A stretch of 64,000 nt of DNA from Bradyrhizobium jicamae (GTDB lineage: Bacteria; Pseudomonadota; Alphaproteobacteria; Rhizobiales; Xanthobacteraceae), in the NCBI RefSeq assembly GCF_018130215.1, contig NZ_JAFCKQ010000027.1, positions 37,917-101,916 of the forward strand. The letters run 5' to 3'. Shown piece after piece: positions 53,232-61,037 of the stretch. The first letter of the stretch is position 1, and each line of letters opens with the position of its first letter. The notes below the pieces were generated by a model. It worked only from the letters and a program-made list of their open reading frames with translations. It was not told the DNA's origin and did not search any database. A program made the position numbers and the translations under genes.

Positions 53232-55709
53232 TCAGAAGGTGTATTTCCCGGCCAGGACAAAGGTCCTGCCCGGGAACGGGTGGAACAGGAAATACTGCTC
53301 GTTGAAGATGTTATCGATGCCGAAATCGAACGCGAAATTCTTCGTCGCGTTGTAATGGATCTTCATGTCGACGACGAAGAAATTGTCGAACGCGCCGTAG
53401 ACGTGGGAAATGACGTCGGTGTTATCAAGCGTCGAATACTGCTTGCCGCTGTAGCGTGCTGCGACCGTGTAGGCCCAGCTCTCGTTCGGCCGATAGGTCA
53501 CGCCGACCTTGGCGCGCCAGTCCGGCACATAGGGAACGTGCTTGCCGACGACGGTGGTCGGCAGGCCCGTCAACGGATTGGTGCCGGCCCAGCTCGCATC
53601 CGCCAGGATCTTCGAATCGACATGGGTAACGCTGCCGAACAACTGAAGACCCGTGACGAACACATTGTCCTTCTCGGCCGAGAGCTCGACGCCCTGCATC
53701 CGGATCGCATCGACATTGCTGACGACGGTGGTCGGCGTTTGCGCGCCCGTGGCCGGATTGGTCACGAGGTTGGTCTGCGAGATGATCGCGTCGTTGGTCC
53801 GCTCGGAGAACAGGGTCAGACGGACCCTGCCGTCGACCCATTTGCGCTCGATGTTCAGCTCGCCGGTGAAATCCTGCTCCGGCTTGAGGAAGGGATTTGC
53901 AAAGGTGGCGACGCCGCCGACCGTGAGGTTCTGATAGAGCTCGGTCACGGTCGGATAGCGGTAGGCCTCGCCGAAATTGGCGGTGATGTTCCAGTCCTTG
54001 TTCGGATCGAACGACACCGACGCCTTCGGCGAGAAGTTGGTCGAGCTGAGCCCGGGCTGGTTGATCGCGGCGGTCGACGTGATCACGCCGGCGCTGGTCG
54101 CCGTGGTGTTGAGGTTGAAGCCGTCGAGCGCCTGCCAGCTCTCGAGCCGTCCGCCCAGGGTCAGTTTCAGATCCGGCGTAAGCTTCCAGGCATCCTGCAG
54201 CCACAGCGCACCGGTCCGCGTTTCGCCGGAGCCGCTCGAATAGAGCGCCCCGGTACCGGTCGATGACGTCGCGTTCCAGACCGACGATGCATAGACCGGA
54301 TTCTCCAGATCATAGCGATCACCGTGAATGCCGAAGCTGATCTCCTGCGGCCCGTCAAATCCAAACGGCCGCCAGATTCCCTTGGCGTCGACATTTTGCC
54401 AGTTGGTGCCGTCCATCCGGGTGATCTTGCCGTTCGACGAGAAGCCCGTCCCGGCTGCGGCGACCGTGAATGGATTGAGCTGGGTGTCCTGGAGATAGTT
54501 GTAGCTCAAGGCCGAGATGTCGAAATCATAGACGCCCTTGGTGTCGCTCTTGAGCGAGACCGCGTTGCTCAGTTGCGTCTGGTCCCAGATGTATTTGGCG
54601 GTGGCAAAGCCCGAGATGCCGGCAAAGGTCGCCGCCCCCGTCGCGGCCGAGCGCAGATAGGTCTGGGGATCGGAGACCTGGTGGTTGTTCCAGATGCCGA
54701 GCGAATAAGTCGCCCGCACGAGCGGCGTGACATCGTAGGCGAGACGCAGATTGGCCGACGTCTGCTGCGAATGGGCGAGGATGCCGGTCCCCACCACGTC
54801 CGCCGGTACGCCCTGCTTGTTAAGCGCGGAGAACGCGCCGGTGGTGCCCGCCGGAAGCGTGCCGTTGGTCGTATAGGTCAGCGGCTGCTGGAACGTGTCG
54901 AGATAGTTGGCCGAAACCAGCCAGGACAGCTTGCCCTCGCGGTTGCCGGCCGCGGCACTGGTCTGACTTGTCGGATAGACGTCCTTGGTGCCGTATTGAT
55001 CCCACGGCATCACCGACACCGTCTCCTTGGCCACGGCAAACGGCTTGTCGGGCATCTTCGACGAGATCAGCAGCACGCCGCCGATCGAATTGCCGGGATA
55101 AGCGGCCGCGAACGGGCCGTTGAGGAAATCGATCCGGCCGATCGCCTCCGGCGAGATCAGGTTCCAGCGCGGCGACGCATTGGTATTGTTGTTGCCGATC
55201 AGGGCCGAGATCAGGAGATCGTCGTAATAGACCAGCGTTCGCGCGCTCGAATTGACGCCCCAGCTCCGCGTCGCCAGCACGGCCTGGTTGTCGCCGTCGT
55301 TGCGTTTCCGCACGAACAGGCTCGGCAGGTATTTGACGGCGTCCTCGGGGTCCTTGAGGTTGATGGTCTCGTCGATCTGCTTCGAGGTGACGCTGAACGA
55401 TTTCTGCGGCAACTGGAACCGGCTCACCGCAGGCGGCGTCCCGAGCGAACCGTTGCTATCAGCGCCTTCCGTCGTGACGACCACCACCGGACGGTTCTGC
55501 GCGGCCGCGGTCGGCACCGTGTGCTGCCGGGCGACTGGCGTCGGACGGACGGGATTGTGCGCAGGCCGCGGGGCTGGCGGATGCGATTCGACCGTGACCG
55601 GCGGCAGCACCTTCTCGCCGCTTTGTGCGCTGGCGATCCCGGCAGACGCCAGCAGCGTCGCCGGGATGGCAACGACGCTCACGCCTCCAAGGGCATGATG
55701 GCGAAACAT
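53232..55709 (-). CDS. pcuB: TonB-dependent outer membrane receptor for copper
   Basis: 825 residues. Signal peptide (residues 1-28), a Pro/His-rich segment (PPAPRPAHNPVRPTPVARQH) that could bind metal, a plug domain (about 100-225) and a 22-strand barrel ending FPGRTFVLAGKYTF. No classical TonB box is obvious. Its place beside PCu(A)C and YcnI genes fits the copper receptor PcuB, similar to OprC/NosA. It takes up copper, perhaps as a complex. Confidence 0.85.
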   Translation of the reverse strand: MFRHHALGGVSVVAIPATLLASAGIASAQSGEKVLPPVTVESHPPAPRPAHNPVRPTPVARQHTVPTAAAQNRPVVVVTTEGADSNGSLGTPPAVSRFQLPQKSFSVTSKQIDETINLKDPEDAVKYLPSLFVRKRNDGDNQAVLATRSWGVNSSARTLVYYDDLLISALIGNNNTNASPRWNLISPEAIGRIDFLNGPFAAAYPGNSIGGVLLISSKMPDKPFAVAKETVSVMPWDQYGTKDVYPTSQTSAAAGNREGKLSWLVSANYLDTFQQPLTYTTNGTLPAGTTGAFSALNKQGVPADVVGTGILAHSQQTSANLRLAYDVTPLVRATYSLGIWNNHQVSDPQTYLRSAATGAATFAGISGFATAKYIWDQTQLSNAVSLKSDTKGVYDFDISALSYNYLQDTQLNPFTVAAAGTGFSSNGKITRMDGTNWQNVDAKGIWRPFGFDGPQEISFGIHGDRYDLENPVYASSVWNATSSTGTGALYSSGSGETRTGALWLQDAWKLTPDLKLTLGGRLESWQALDGFNLNTTATSAGVITSTAAINQPGLSSTNFSPKASVSFDPNKDWNITANFGEAYRYPTVTELYQNLTVGGVATFANPFLKPEQDFTGELNIERKWVDGRVRLTLFSERTNDAIISQTNLVTNPATGAQTPTTVVSNVDAIRMQGVELSAEKDNVFVTGLQLFGSVTHVDSKILADASWAGTNPLTGLPTTVVGKHVPYVPDWRAKVGVTYRPNESWAYTVAARYSGKQYSTLDNTDVISHVYGAFDNFFVVDMKIHYNATKNFAFDFGIDNIFNEQYFLFHPFPGRTFVLAGKYTF

Positions 55710-55792
55710 GGATTAATCCTGACACCGGCTCTTCGGCCGGCTCGCTCAATGGCACTCGCCGGCTCGCAAGGGCGCCGGCAGCGAGATCGTGG

Positions 55793-56176
55793 TCAGGACA
55801 GGAACGGTGGCGCGCGGGCCTGCGCATGCGATCCGGCCGGAGCGCGGTCGAAGTCGGAAGCGAAATCGTGCCAGGCGAGTTGGCTCGCGGTGCGAACGAC
55901 AGCCACCGGCTCGATCTGCGGGATATCCACCGGTGCGCCAGTCTGCAGCACGCTGCAGATCGAGCAACAGCCGTCATGGGCCCGATGACCGGTCTGGTCG
56001 GATTGCCCATTTCCCGGGCTTGCAGCGCCGTGGCAGATGCTCGCGGCCGCCAGCGGGTCCGACGCAGCAAGGCTCGCCGCCCAGCAGGCGCCGATCGGCG
56101 CAAAAATCTGCACCAGCAGCGCAACCATGACTATGGGCAGAAAATTCTTCAGCCGCCGGCGCATCGCAACACCCAT
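55793..56176 (-). CDS. DUF2946 protein, copy 1
   Basis: 127 residues from MGVAMRRRLKNFLP. One N-terminal helix, then a mature or periplasmic part with GACWAAS, ICHGA and DGCCSICS, four to five cysteines and several His that can bind copper. 83 bases before pcuB; in the B. japonicum order this is the pcuA position, but I am not sure that PcuA is a DUF2946 protein. Nearly identical to 58640-59023. Confidence 0.75.
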   Translation of the reverse strand: MGVAMRRRLKNFLPIVMVALLVQIFAPIGACWAASLAASDPLAAASICHGAASPGNGQSDQTGHRAHDGCCSICSVLQTGAPVDIPQIEPVAVVRTASQLAWHDFASDFDRAPAGSHAQARAPPFLS

Positions 56177-56273
56177 CCGTGGCCCATTAAACATCTCGCC
56201 TGCCCAAAGTCGAGGGCAGTCGCGACGTCCAAATCGCGGTTTCTCGAGCTCTTCTCTTGTTGCTGCTGTGACG

Positions 56274-57203
56274 TCATGGCTCAACGAGATGAATGGCGGG
56301 ATGCAGTGTGCCGAGAAGTCCGACGAGCGCGAGGATGGCCAGACCGAGACCGAGTTCGACCGCGCTGTTGCGTGCGAGCCAGCGCAGCGCCCCGCTCTCG
56401 GACAAGGCAAGCCGAGGCGTCAGCCACACCCGGTTGATCGCGGCAAATACCAGCATGATCGCGAACATGATGAGCTTCAGAATCAGCAGCCGGCCATATT
56501 CGGTTGCCATCAGCGCGTGCAGCGAGCCGACCAGGAAATAGGCGTTGACGATACCGGTCAGCGTCAGGATTGCCACGCTCGCGATACCCACGATCGAGAA
56601 CCGCCTCGTCGCCCGGACGATGCTTGCCATCAGCCTCGCGCGACGCGCCGTCGCGTAAAACTGGATCAACGACAGGAGGCCACCAATCCAGGCAGAAGCG
56701 GCACAGAGATGCAGCACGTCCGCCGCGACATGCAAGGTGCCGGCTTCGCCAGGCGTTGCGCCGGCATGACCGGTCCACGCCAGGCTCGCGATCAGGCCAA
56801 GCGCAGCGACCACGGCGAGCCAATTCCTTCCACCAAGGCGACGATCCCAGGCCAGAGCTGCGCCCAGCACGATCGCCAAAGCGGCGCGGAGCTCGGCGAC
56901 CTCGCCGAACTGGGTTTCATTCAGGACCGTCAACAGCACGCCCGGCTCACCAAACGGACGTCCGCTCATCGACGCGGCCTGCAGCAAAAGCCAGAGTATT
57001 CCCGACAGACCGGCGACGAGCAGGCCGATCCCGGCCACGCATCGAATCTGCGAGCGGAAAACGTCGGCGACCGCGCCTTCTTCGCCAAGCACCGGCTCCG
57101 CGATCACCGCCCGAAAGAGCAGCGCGCCGGCCGTGACTGCGGTCGCGGAGAAATGGATCGCGCGCGTTGCGATCATCGGTCCGCCTGACCCAAGCCAGTC
57201 CAT
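56274..57203 (-). CDS. copD: CopD family copper resistance/import membrane protein
   Basis: 309 residues, eight predicted helices. HVAADVLHLCAASAWIGGLL and the final TLHPAIHLVEP bring His residues to the membrane faces, as in CopD. It works with CopC (57219-57575), whose stop lies 16 bases before this start... reading order is CopC then CopD. It probably carries Cu through the inner membrane. A second, fused CopD lies in pcuE. Confidence 0.85.
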   Translation of the reverse strand: MDWLGSGGPMIATRAIHFSATAVTAGALLFRAVIAEPVLGEEGAVADVFRSQIRCVAGIGLLVAGLSGILWLLLQAASMSGRPFGEPGVLLTVLNETQFGEVAELRAALAIVLGAALAWDRRLGGRNWLAVVAALGLIASLAWTGHAGATPGEAGTLHVAADVLHLCAASAWIGGLLSLIQFYATARRARLMASIVRATRRFSIVGIASVAILTLTGIVNAYFLVGSLHALMATEYGRLLILKLIMFAIMLVFAAINRVWLTPRLALSESGALRWLARNSAVELGLGLAILALVGLLGTLHPAIHLVEP

Positions 57204-57218
57204 TGCCTCACCCTGGCT

Positions 57219-57575
57219 CTACTGACCGACCTGAAACGTGAAGCTCCCGTCCGTCGTGTGTGTATCGACCGACAGAACGTGCCAATTGACATGATAGGTG
57301 CCGTTGCCGCCCGGCCGGAGCGGGATCGACATCTGATTGCCACCGACGCGCGCCTTACCGGTGTCCACGCGCTCGCCGGCGGCGTTGGTCACGGTCATGC
57401 CGCTGAACGCCGGCTCCAGCTTTTGCGTGAACCACAGCGTCACCTCGCGCGGCGCGCTGGCGACCTTGTTGCCAACGCGCGGTTCGGCGCGATCGAGCAA
57501 GGCGTGGGCGTCCGCCCTGCCGGCGGTAAACGACAACAGCAGCGCAACGATCCAGATCAGAGCTGAGCGTCGCAT
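57219..57575 (-). CDS. copC: CopC periplasmic copper-binding protein
   Basis: 118 residues from MRRSALIWIVA with AAGGAA before it; an in-frame TTG at 57581 is unlikely. Signal peptide cleaved before His (ADA-HALLDRAEP). LSVDTHTTDGSFTF contains the Asp-x-His site of the Cu(II) type. It starts 2 bases after the barrel-protein stop. It hands copper to CopD. Confidence 0.9.
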   Translation of the reverse strand: MRRSALIWIVALLLSFTAGRADAHALLDRAEPRVGNKVASAPREVTLWFTQKLEPAFSGMTVTNAAGERVDTGKARVGGNQMSIPLRPGGNGTYHVNWHVLSVDTHTTDGSFTFQVGQ

Positions 57576-57577
57576 GA

Positions 57578-58582
57578 TCAATTCCTTCCAAACGGACTGG
57601 CGGGCTGCACCGCCGCGCCGAAGATCGGCCGACCGATGCCGTTGGGATCGATGTCGTCAAGATAGAGATGGAGTTGCGCGATCACGCCGACATGGGTCCC
57701 GCTTTGCCGATTGATCGGGATGAGCGCCTCGACTCCAAGCTGATAGGTGTTGCCGACCCAGATAACGCCGGGATTGATGGTTCCGGTCGTGATCGTACCG
57801 GAGGTCATTGTGTTCGCGACCGGGGTCTGGAGCGAGGCCTCGACCAGCGGGATCATGTGATTGACGACATCCGGCAGCCCCAGATCTACAACCGCGGATT
57901 TCAGGTAAGGCATGCTGTACTGGATCGTTCCACCCCAGTTCAGCACTGTGGGATGAAATTCGGTGTCGGCGGTCGGCGCGCCGGTGTCCGGATCGATCCC
58001 GACGATGGTGGTCGAATGTCTGCCAGGCACGGCGTAGCCTACCTGTCCGGTGACCGCGACCGGGCGCAGCCATGACACGGTGTCAGGCAGATCGCCAAGG
58101 CCCTTTCCGAAGAAGACGGTGGGCGTGTAGGTGTTGAACGGATCGGCTCCGACACGATCGGAACCGGTGCCGCCCCATTCGATACTCAGGCCGACCGACA
58201 TGACGAACTCATGCGCCGGGTCCTTGAAGACACGGTACTTGAAGGTCGTCTCGAGGTTCTGGAAACCGTGGGCGCCGATTCCGGTAGGCCCCCCGGGCGG
58301 ACTGAGGACGCTGTAAGTCGAGCCAACCGAGATCGCGAAGGCTTCCGTGATGCGCTTGGAGAATTCGCCCGAGAAGTCGCGCTGGCGAACCGACGGATCG
58401 TCGCCGGTGTTGAAGCTGTCGACGGTCGGCAACGAGAGCTCGTCGTTGACGCCGGGATCGTCGACGGCGAGCGTGGCTGGAAAGAAGCGATTGCCCACGA
58501 TCTCGTGGGCTGTGCTTGCCGACAAGGGAACGAGCGCGATGGCGAGCCCTGGCAGGGCCGCGCGCGCGTGACGGATCAGCAT
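57578..58582 (-). CDS. outer membrane beta-barrel protein of the copper cluster
   Basis: 334 residues from MLIRHARAALPG. Signal peptide cleaved near ASTA, then a His at the mature start (HEIVGNRFFP). The rest alternates strands and turns (FKYRVFKDPAHEFVMSVGLS, GVIAQLHLYLDDIDPNG), like MetA/phenol-type porin families. It has no plug domain, so it is a passive channel candidate. Its position between DUF2946 and copC suggests outer-membrane copper transit. I do not recognise a named family. Confidence 0.7.
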   Translation of the reverse strand: MLIRHARAALPGLAIALVPLSASTAHEIVGNRFFPATLAVDDPGVNDELSLPTVDSFNTGDDPSVRQRDFSGEFSKRITEAFAISVGSTYSVLSPPGGPTGIGAHGFQNLETTFKYRVFKDPAHEFVMSVGLSIEWGGTGSDRVGADPFNTYTPTVFFGKGLGDLPDTVSWLRPVAVTGQVGYAVPGRHSTTIVGIDPDTGAPTADTEFHPTVLNWGGTIQYSMPYLKSAVVDLGLPDVVNHMIPLVEASLQTPVANTMTSGTITTGTINPGVIWVGNTYQLGVEALIPINRQSGTHVGVIAQLHLYLDDIDPNGIGRPIFGAAVQPASPFGRN

Positions 58583-58639
58583 TGGAATCTCCGCAGGCAT
58601 TGATGCGCAAAGGTCTTGGCGGCCGACGGCCGCGACGCT

Positions 58640-59023
58640 TTACGACAGAGACGGCGGAGCCCGGGCCTGCGCGGGAGAATATCTTGCGGAACCGAGAATG
58701 CTCGGCGCGTGGCCCTGCCAGGCGATCCGCGCAAGCGACCGCTCGACGACGACCGGCTCGATCCGCGGGGCATCCACGGGCGCGCCGGTCTGCAGCACGC
58801 TGCAGACCGAGCAACAGCCGTCATGGGCCCGATGACCGGTCTGGTCGGACTGTCCATTTCCCGGGCTAGCACCGCCGTGGCAGATGGTGGCGCCGGCGAG
58901 CGGATCCGAAGCGGCGAGGCTCGCCGCCCAGCAGGCGCCGATCGGTGCAAAAATCTGCACCAGCAGCGCAACCATGACTATGGGCAGAAACTTCTTCAGC
59001 CGCCGGCGCATCGCAACACCCAT
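58640..59023 (-). CDS. DUF2946 protein, copy 2
   Basis: 127 residues, almost the same as copy 1 at 55793-56176 over the first 85 residues (MGVAMRRRLKKFLPIVMVAL ... HDGCCSVCSVLQTGAP), with a different C-terminal 40. The same cysteine and histidine pattern. First gene of the cluster in reading order, so its promoter should be in 59024-59280. Confidence 0.75.
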   Translation of the reverse strand: MGVAMRRRLKKFLPIVMVALLVQIFAPIGACWAASLAASDPLAGATICHGGASPGNGQSDQTGHRAHDGCCSVCSVLQTGAPVDAPRIEPVVVERSLARIAWQGHAPSILGSARYSPAQARAPPSLS

Positions 59024-59299
59024 TCCGAACGAGACTAATCATCCCGGCTACCGGAAGTCGAGACGGCGGCGACGACCGGCTTATTCCCATGGGACGAAAT
59101 TTGCCGAGTGTGGCACCATTTCAATGGCGGCGGATCGGGCAGCGAAGGCGGCCGTATCCCTTTACCCCATAACGGGTTTTCAAGCCCTCTCTGCAACCGA
59201 TACTGGTAAAATCCCAATCATTTCGCAAAATGCTCGAAATTTGAACAATCGTTGCCGAAAATGATGACAAGCGAAAAAAGATAGTCTACCAATTCGGCC

Positions 59300-59459
59300 T
59301 CAGGCCAGCCGCAAGGCGTGTCCTGGTGGTCCAAGTCTCGGGAGGAGCCCGACGCGCATAAGCAGCGTCACCCCATCAATCAAGATCAATCCGAATTTTT
59401 GGGGCAAATAGGGTCGACACAATTTTTGGAGCAGGGCTTGGAGCCCTGCTCTTTTTTTT
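59300..59459 (+). ncRNA. candidate small RNA (start uncertain)
   Basis: Called from its 3' end: a perfect 10-bp hairpin GAGCAGGGCT/AGCCCTGCTC (59429-59451, loop TGG) followed by eight T. The strand has no gene upstream until the other side of the copper cluster, so a dedicated transcript is the simplest explanation. The 5' end at about 59300 is a guess; an internal hairpin is possible near 59340-59360. Confidence 0.4.
59429..59459 (+). terminator. strong intrinsic terminator
   Basis: Stem of 10 bp (59429-59438 with 59442-59451), loop TGG and T8 (59452-59459). It lies 20 bases before the globin start, so the globin must have its own promoter or rely on read-through; a direct repeat TGTGTGATGAT follows at 59458-59480. 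Confidence 0.85.
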
Positions 59460-59478
59460 GTGTGATGATTTTTGTGTG

Positions 59479-59913
59479 ATGATCGCAACGGCAATGACGT
59501 CATCAGCCAGTCCTGTTGAACGCAGCTTCGAGCTCGCAGCGGCGCGCTGCGATGATCTGACGCCGCTGGTCTATGCGCGGTTGTTTCGCGAGCATCCCGA
59601 AGCACAGGCGATGTTTCGCACCGAGGGCAGCGCGCCGGTCAAGGGCTCGATGCTCTCGCTCACGATCGAGGCGTTGCTCGATCTCGCCGGCGAACGCAGC
59701 GGACATTTCCGGCTGATCGAATGCGAGGTATCGTCGCACGATGCGTACGGCACGCCGCGTGAGCTGTTCGTCGCCTTCTTCGGCGTGATCGCGGCAACGC
59801 TGCGCGAGCTGATCGGCGAAGAATGGTCGGCGGAGATCGATGCTGCGTGGCACAAGTTGCTTGGCGACGTCGCTGATATCGTCCAGCAACACGCAGACCA
59901 GCAGAGCCGGTAG
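59479..59913 (+). CDS. single-domain globin
   Basis: 144 residues from MIATAMTSS (ATG at 59494 also possible). ARLFREHPEAQAMF is the B-C helix region with the CD1 Phe; the proximal His is in SSHDAYGTPRELF, the usual H-x-x-Y-G pattern, and the final helices follow (ELIGEEWSAEIDAAW). A heme-bound protein for NO or O2 handling is likely. No reductase domain is attached. The ABC operon lies 92 bases downstream on the same strand. Confidence 0.75.
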   Translation: MIATAMTSSASPVERSFELAAARCDDLTPLVYARLFREHPEAQAMFRTEGSAPVKGSMLSLTIEALLDLAGERSGHFRLIECEVSSHDAYGTPRELFVAFFGVIAATLRELIGEEWSAEIDAAWHKLLGDVADIVQQHADQQSR

Positions 59914-60005
59914 CGCGGCCGTTCCGATTGTGACACACTCCCTTGATCCGCGGCGCGTGCAACTGACGCCGACGGCCAGAAAAACCAATGAGGGAGCAAG
60001 CAACA

Positions 60006-61028
60006 ATGCCAGGGATGGACAATTCGTCGACGACAAGGCGCGACCTTCTGCAAATCGCTGCAGCCGGCGGAGCGGCTGCGGCGCTGTTCGGCGGAATGGG
60101 AGTGACCCCCGCGCTCGCGGCTGAAATGGGCCGCTCGGAAAAGCCGCTCAAGGCCGCCTTCTCCAACGCCGGGCTGCAGGCGACATGGTGCGCGCAGGGC
60201 AAGCAGGCCGCCGAGTTCTGGGGCAAGCTGTTCAATGTCGAAGTCACCTGGTTCGACGGCCAGCTCGACGCCGTCAAGCAGCGCGCCGCGATCGACAACA
60301 TGGCGTCGCAGAAGTGGGACTTCGTCGCGATCCAGGCGTTCGGCATCGGCACCCTCACCCAGCCGGTGCAGAAGATGATCGACGCCGGCACGCCGGTCAT
60401 CGACATGGACACGCTTATTGCTCCTCTTGATCAAATCAACGTGCACTCGTTCCTCGCGCCCGACAACGAGTTCATGGGCGCCTCCGTGACGCAGGCGCTT
60501 TGCAACGCGATGGGCGGCAAGGGCAAGATCATCATGACCCAGGGCGCGCTCGGCCATACCGGCGCCCAGGGCCGCGCCAAGGGCTTCAATTCGGTCGTCA
60601 AGCAATTCCCCAACATCGAGGTGCTCGACACCCAGCCCGCCGATTGGGACGTCTCCAAGACCGCCCGCCTCTGGGAAACCTATCTGACGAAATATCCGCA
60701 GATCGACGCGGCGTTCTTCCACAATGACGACATGGCGCTCGCCGCCTACAACATCATGAAGGCGCACAACCGCACCAGCATCCTGATCGGCGGCGTCGAC
60801 GCCATGCCGCCGGCGATCCAGGCGGTCAGCGAGGGCCGCATGTTCGCGACCGTACGCAATCCGTCCTGCCGCATCCATGGCGGCGCGATCGTCGCGGGTG
60901 TGGCGGCCGTGGTCGGCGGCGAGAAGAGCGGCCAGGGAATCCCGAAGAACGTCGTGACCGACGGTCCCGTCGTCACCAAGGCGAACGCCCCCGGCATGCA
61001 GTGGATGGAGGATCACTTCCTGATCTGA
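60006..61028 (+). CDS. sugar-type ABC transporter substrate-binding protein (Tat-exported)
   Basis: 340 residues from MPGMDNSSTTRRDLLQIAAA with GAGGGAG upstream. The twin-arginine signal TTRRDLLQ sends the folded protein to the periplasm. Mature part: periplasmic-binding-protein/LacI type (Peripla_BP_4), with AFSNAGLQATWCAQGKQ at the start and AAFFHNDDMALAAYN near 245. Substrate unknown; ribose/xylose-type sugars or polyols are usual. 9 bases before the ATPase gene. Confidence 0.85.
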   Translation: MPGMDNSSTTRRDLLQIAAAGGAAAALFGGMGVTPALAAEMGRSEKPLKAAFSNAGLQATWCAQGKQAAEFWGKLFNVEVTWFDGQLDAVKQRAAIDNMASQKWDFVAIQAFGIGTLTQPVQKMIDAGTPVIDMDTLIAPLDQINVHSFLAPDNEFMGASVTQALCNAMGGKGKIIMTQGALGHTGAQGRAKGFNSVVKQFPNIEVLDTQPADWDVSKTARLWETYLTKYPQIDAAFFHNDDMALAAYNIMKAHNRTSILIGGVDAMPPAIQAVSEGRMFATVRNPSCRIHGGAIVAGVAAVVGGEKSGQGIPKNVVTDGPVVTKANAPGMQWMEDHFLI

Positions 61029-61037
61029 GCGGCCTTC

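Larger units (their letters stand above)
59024..59478. other. 455-base intergenic region with a candidate small RNA
   Basis: It separates the leftward copper cluster from the rightward globin gene. No protein gene is supported. The right part ends in a strong terminator (59429-59459) with no gene before it on that strand. The left part, A/T-rich near 59200-59290, should hold the copper cluster promoter; I see no clear -35/-10 pair. Confidence 0.5.
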
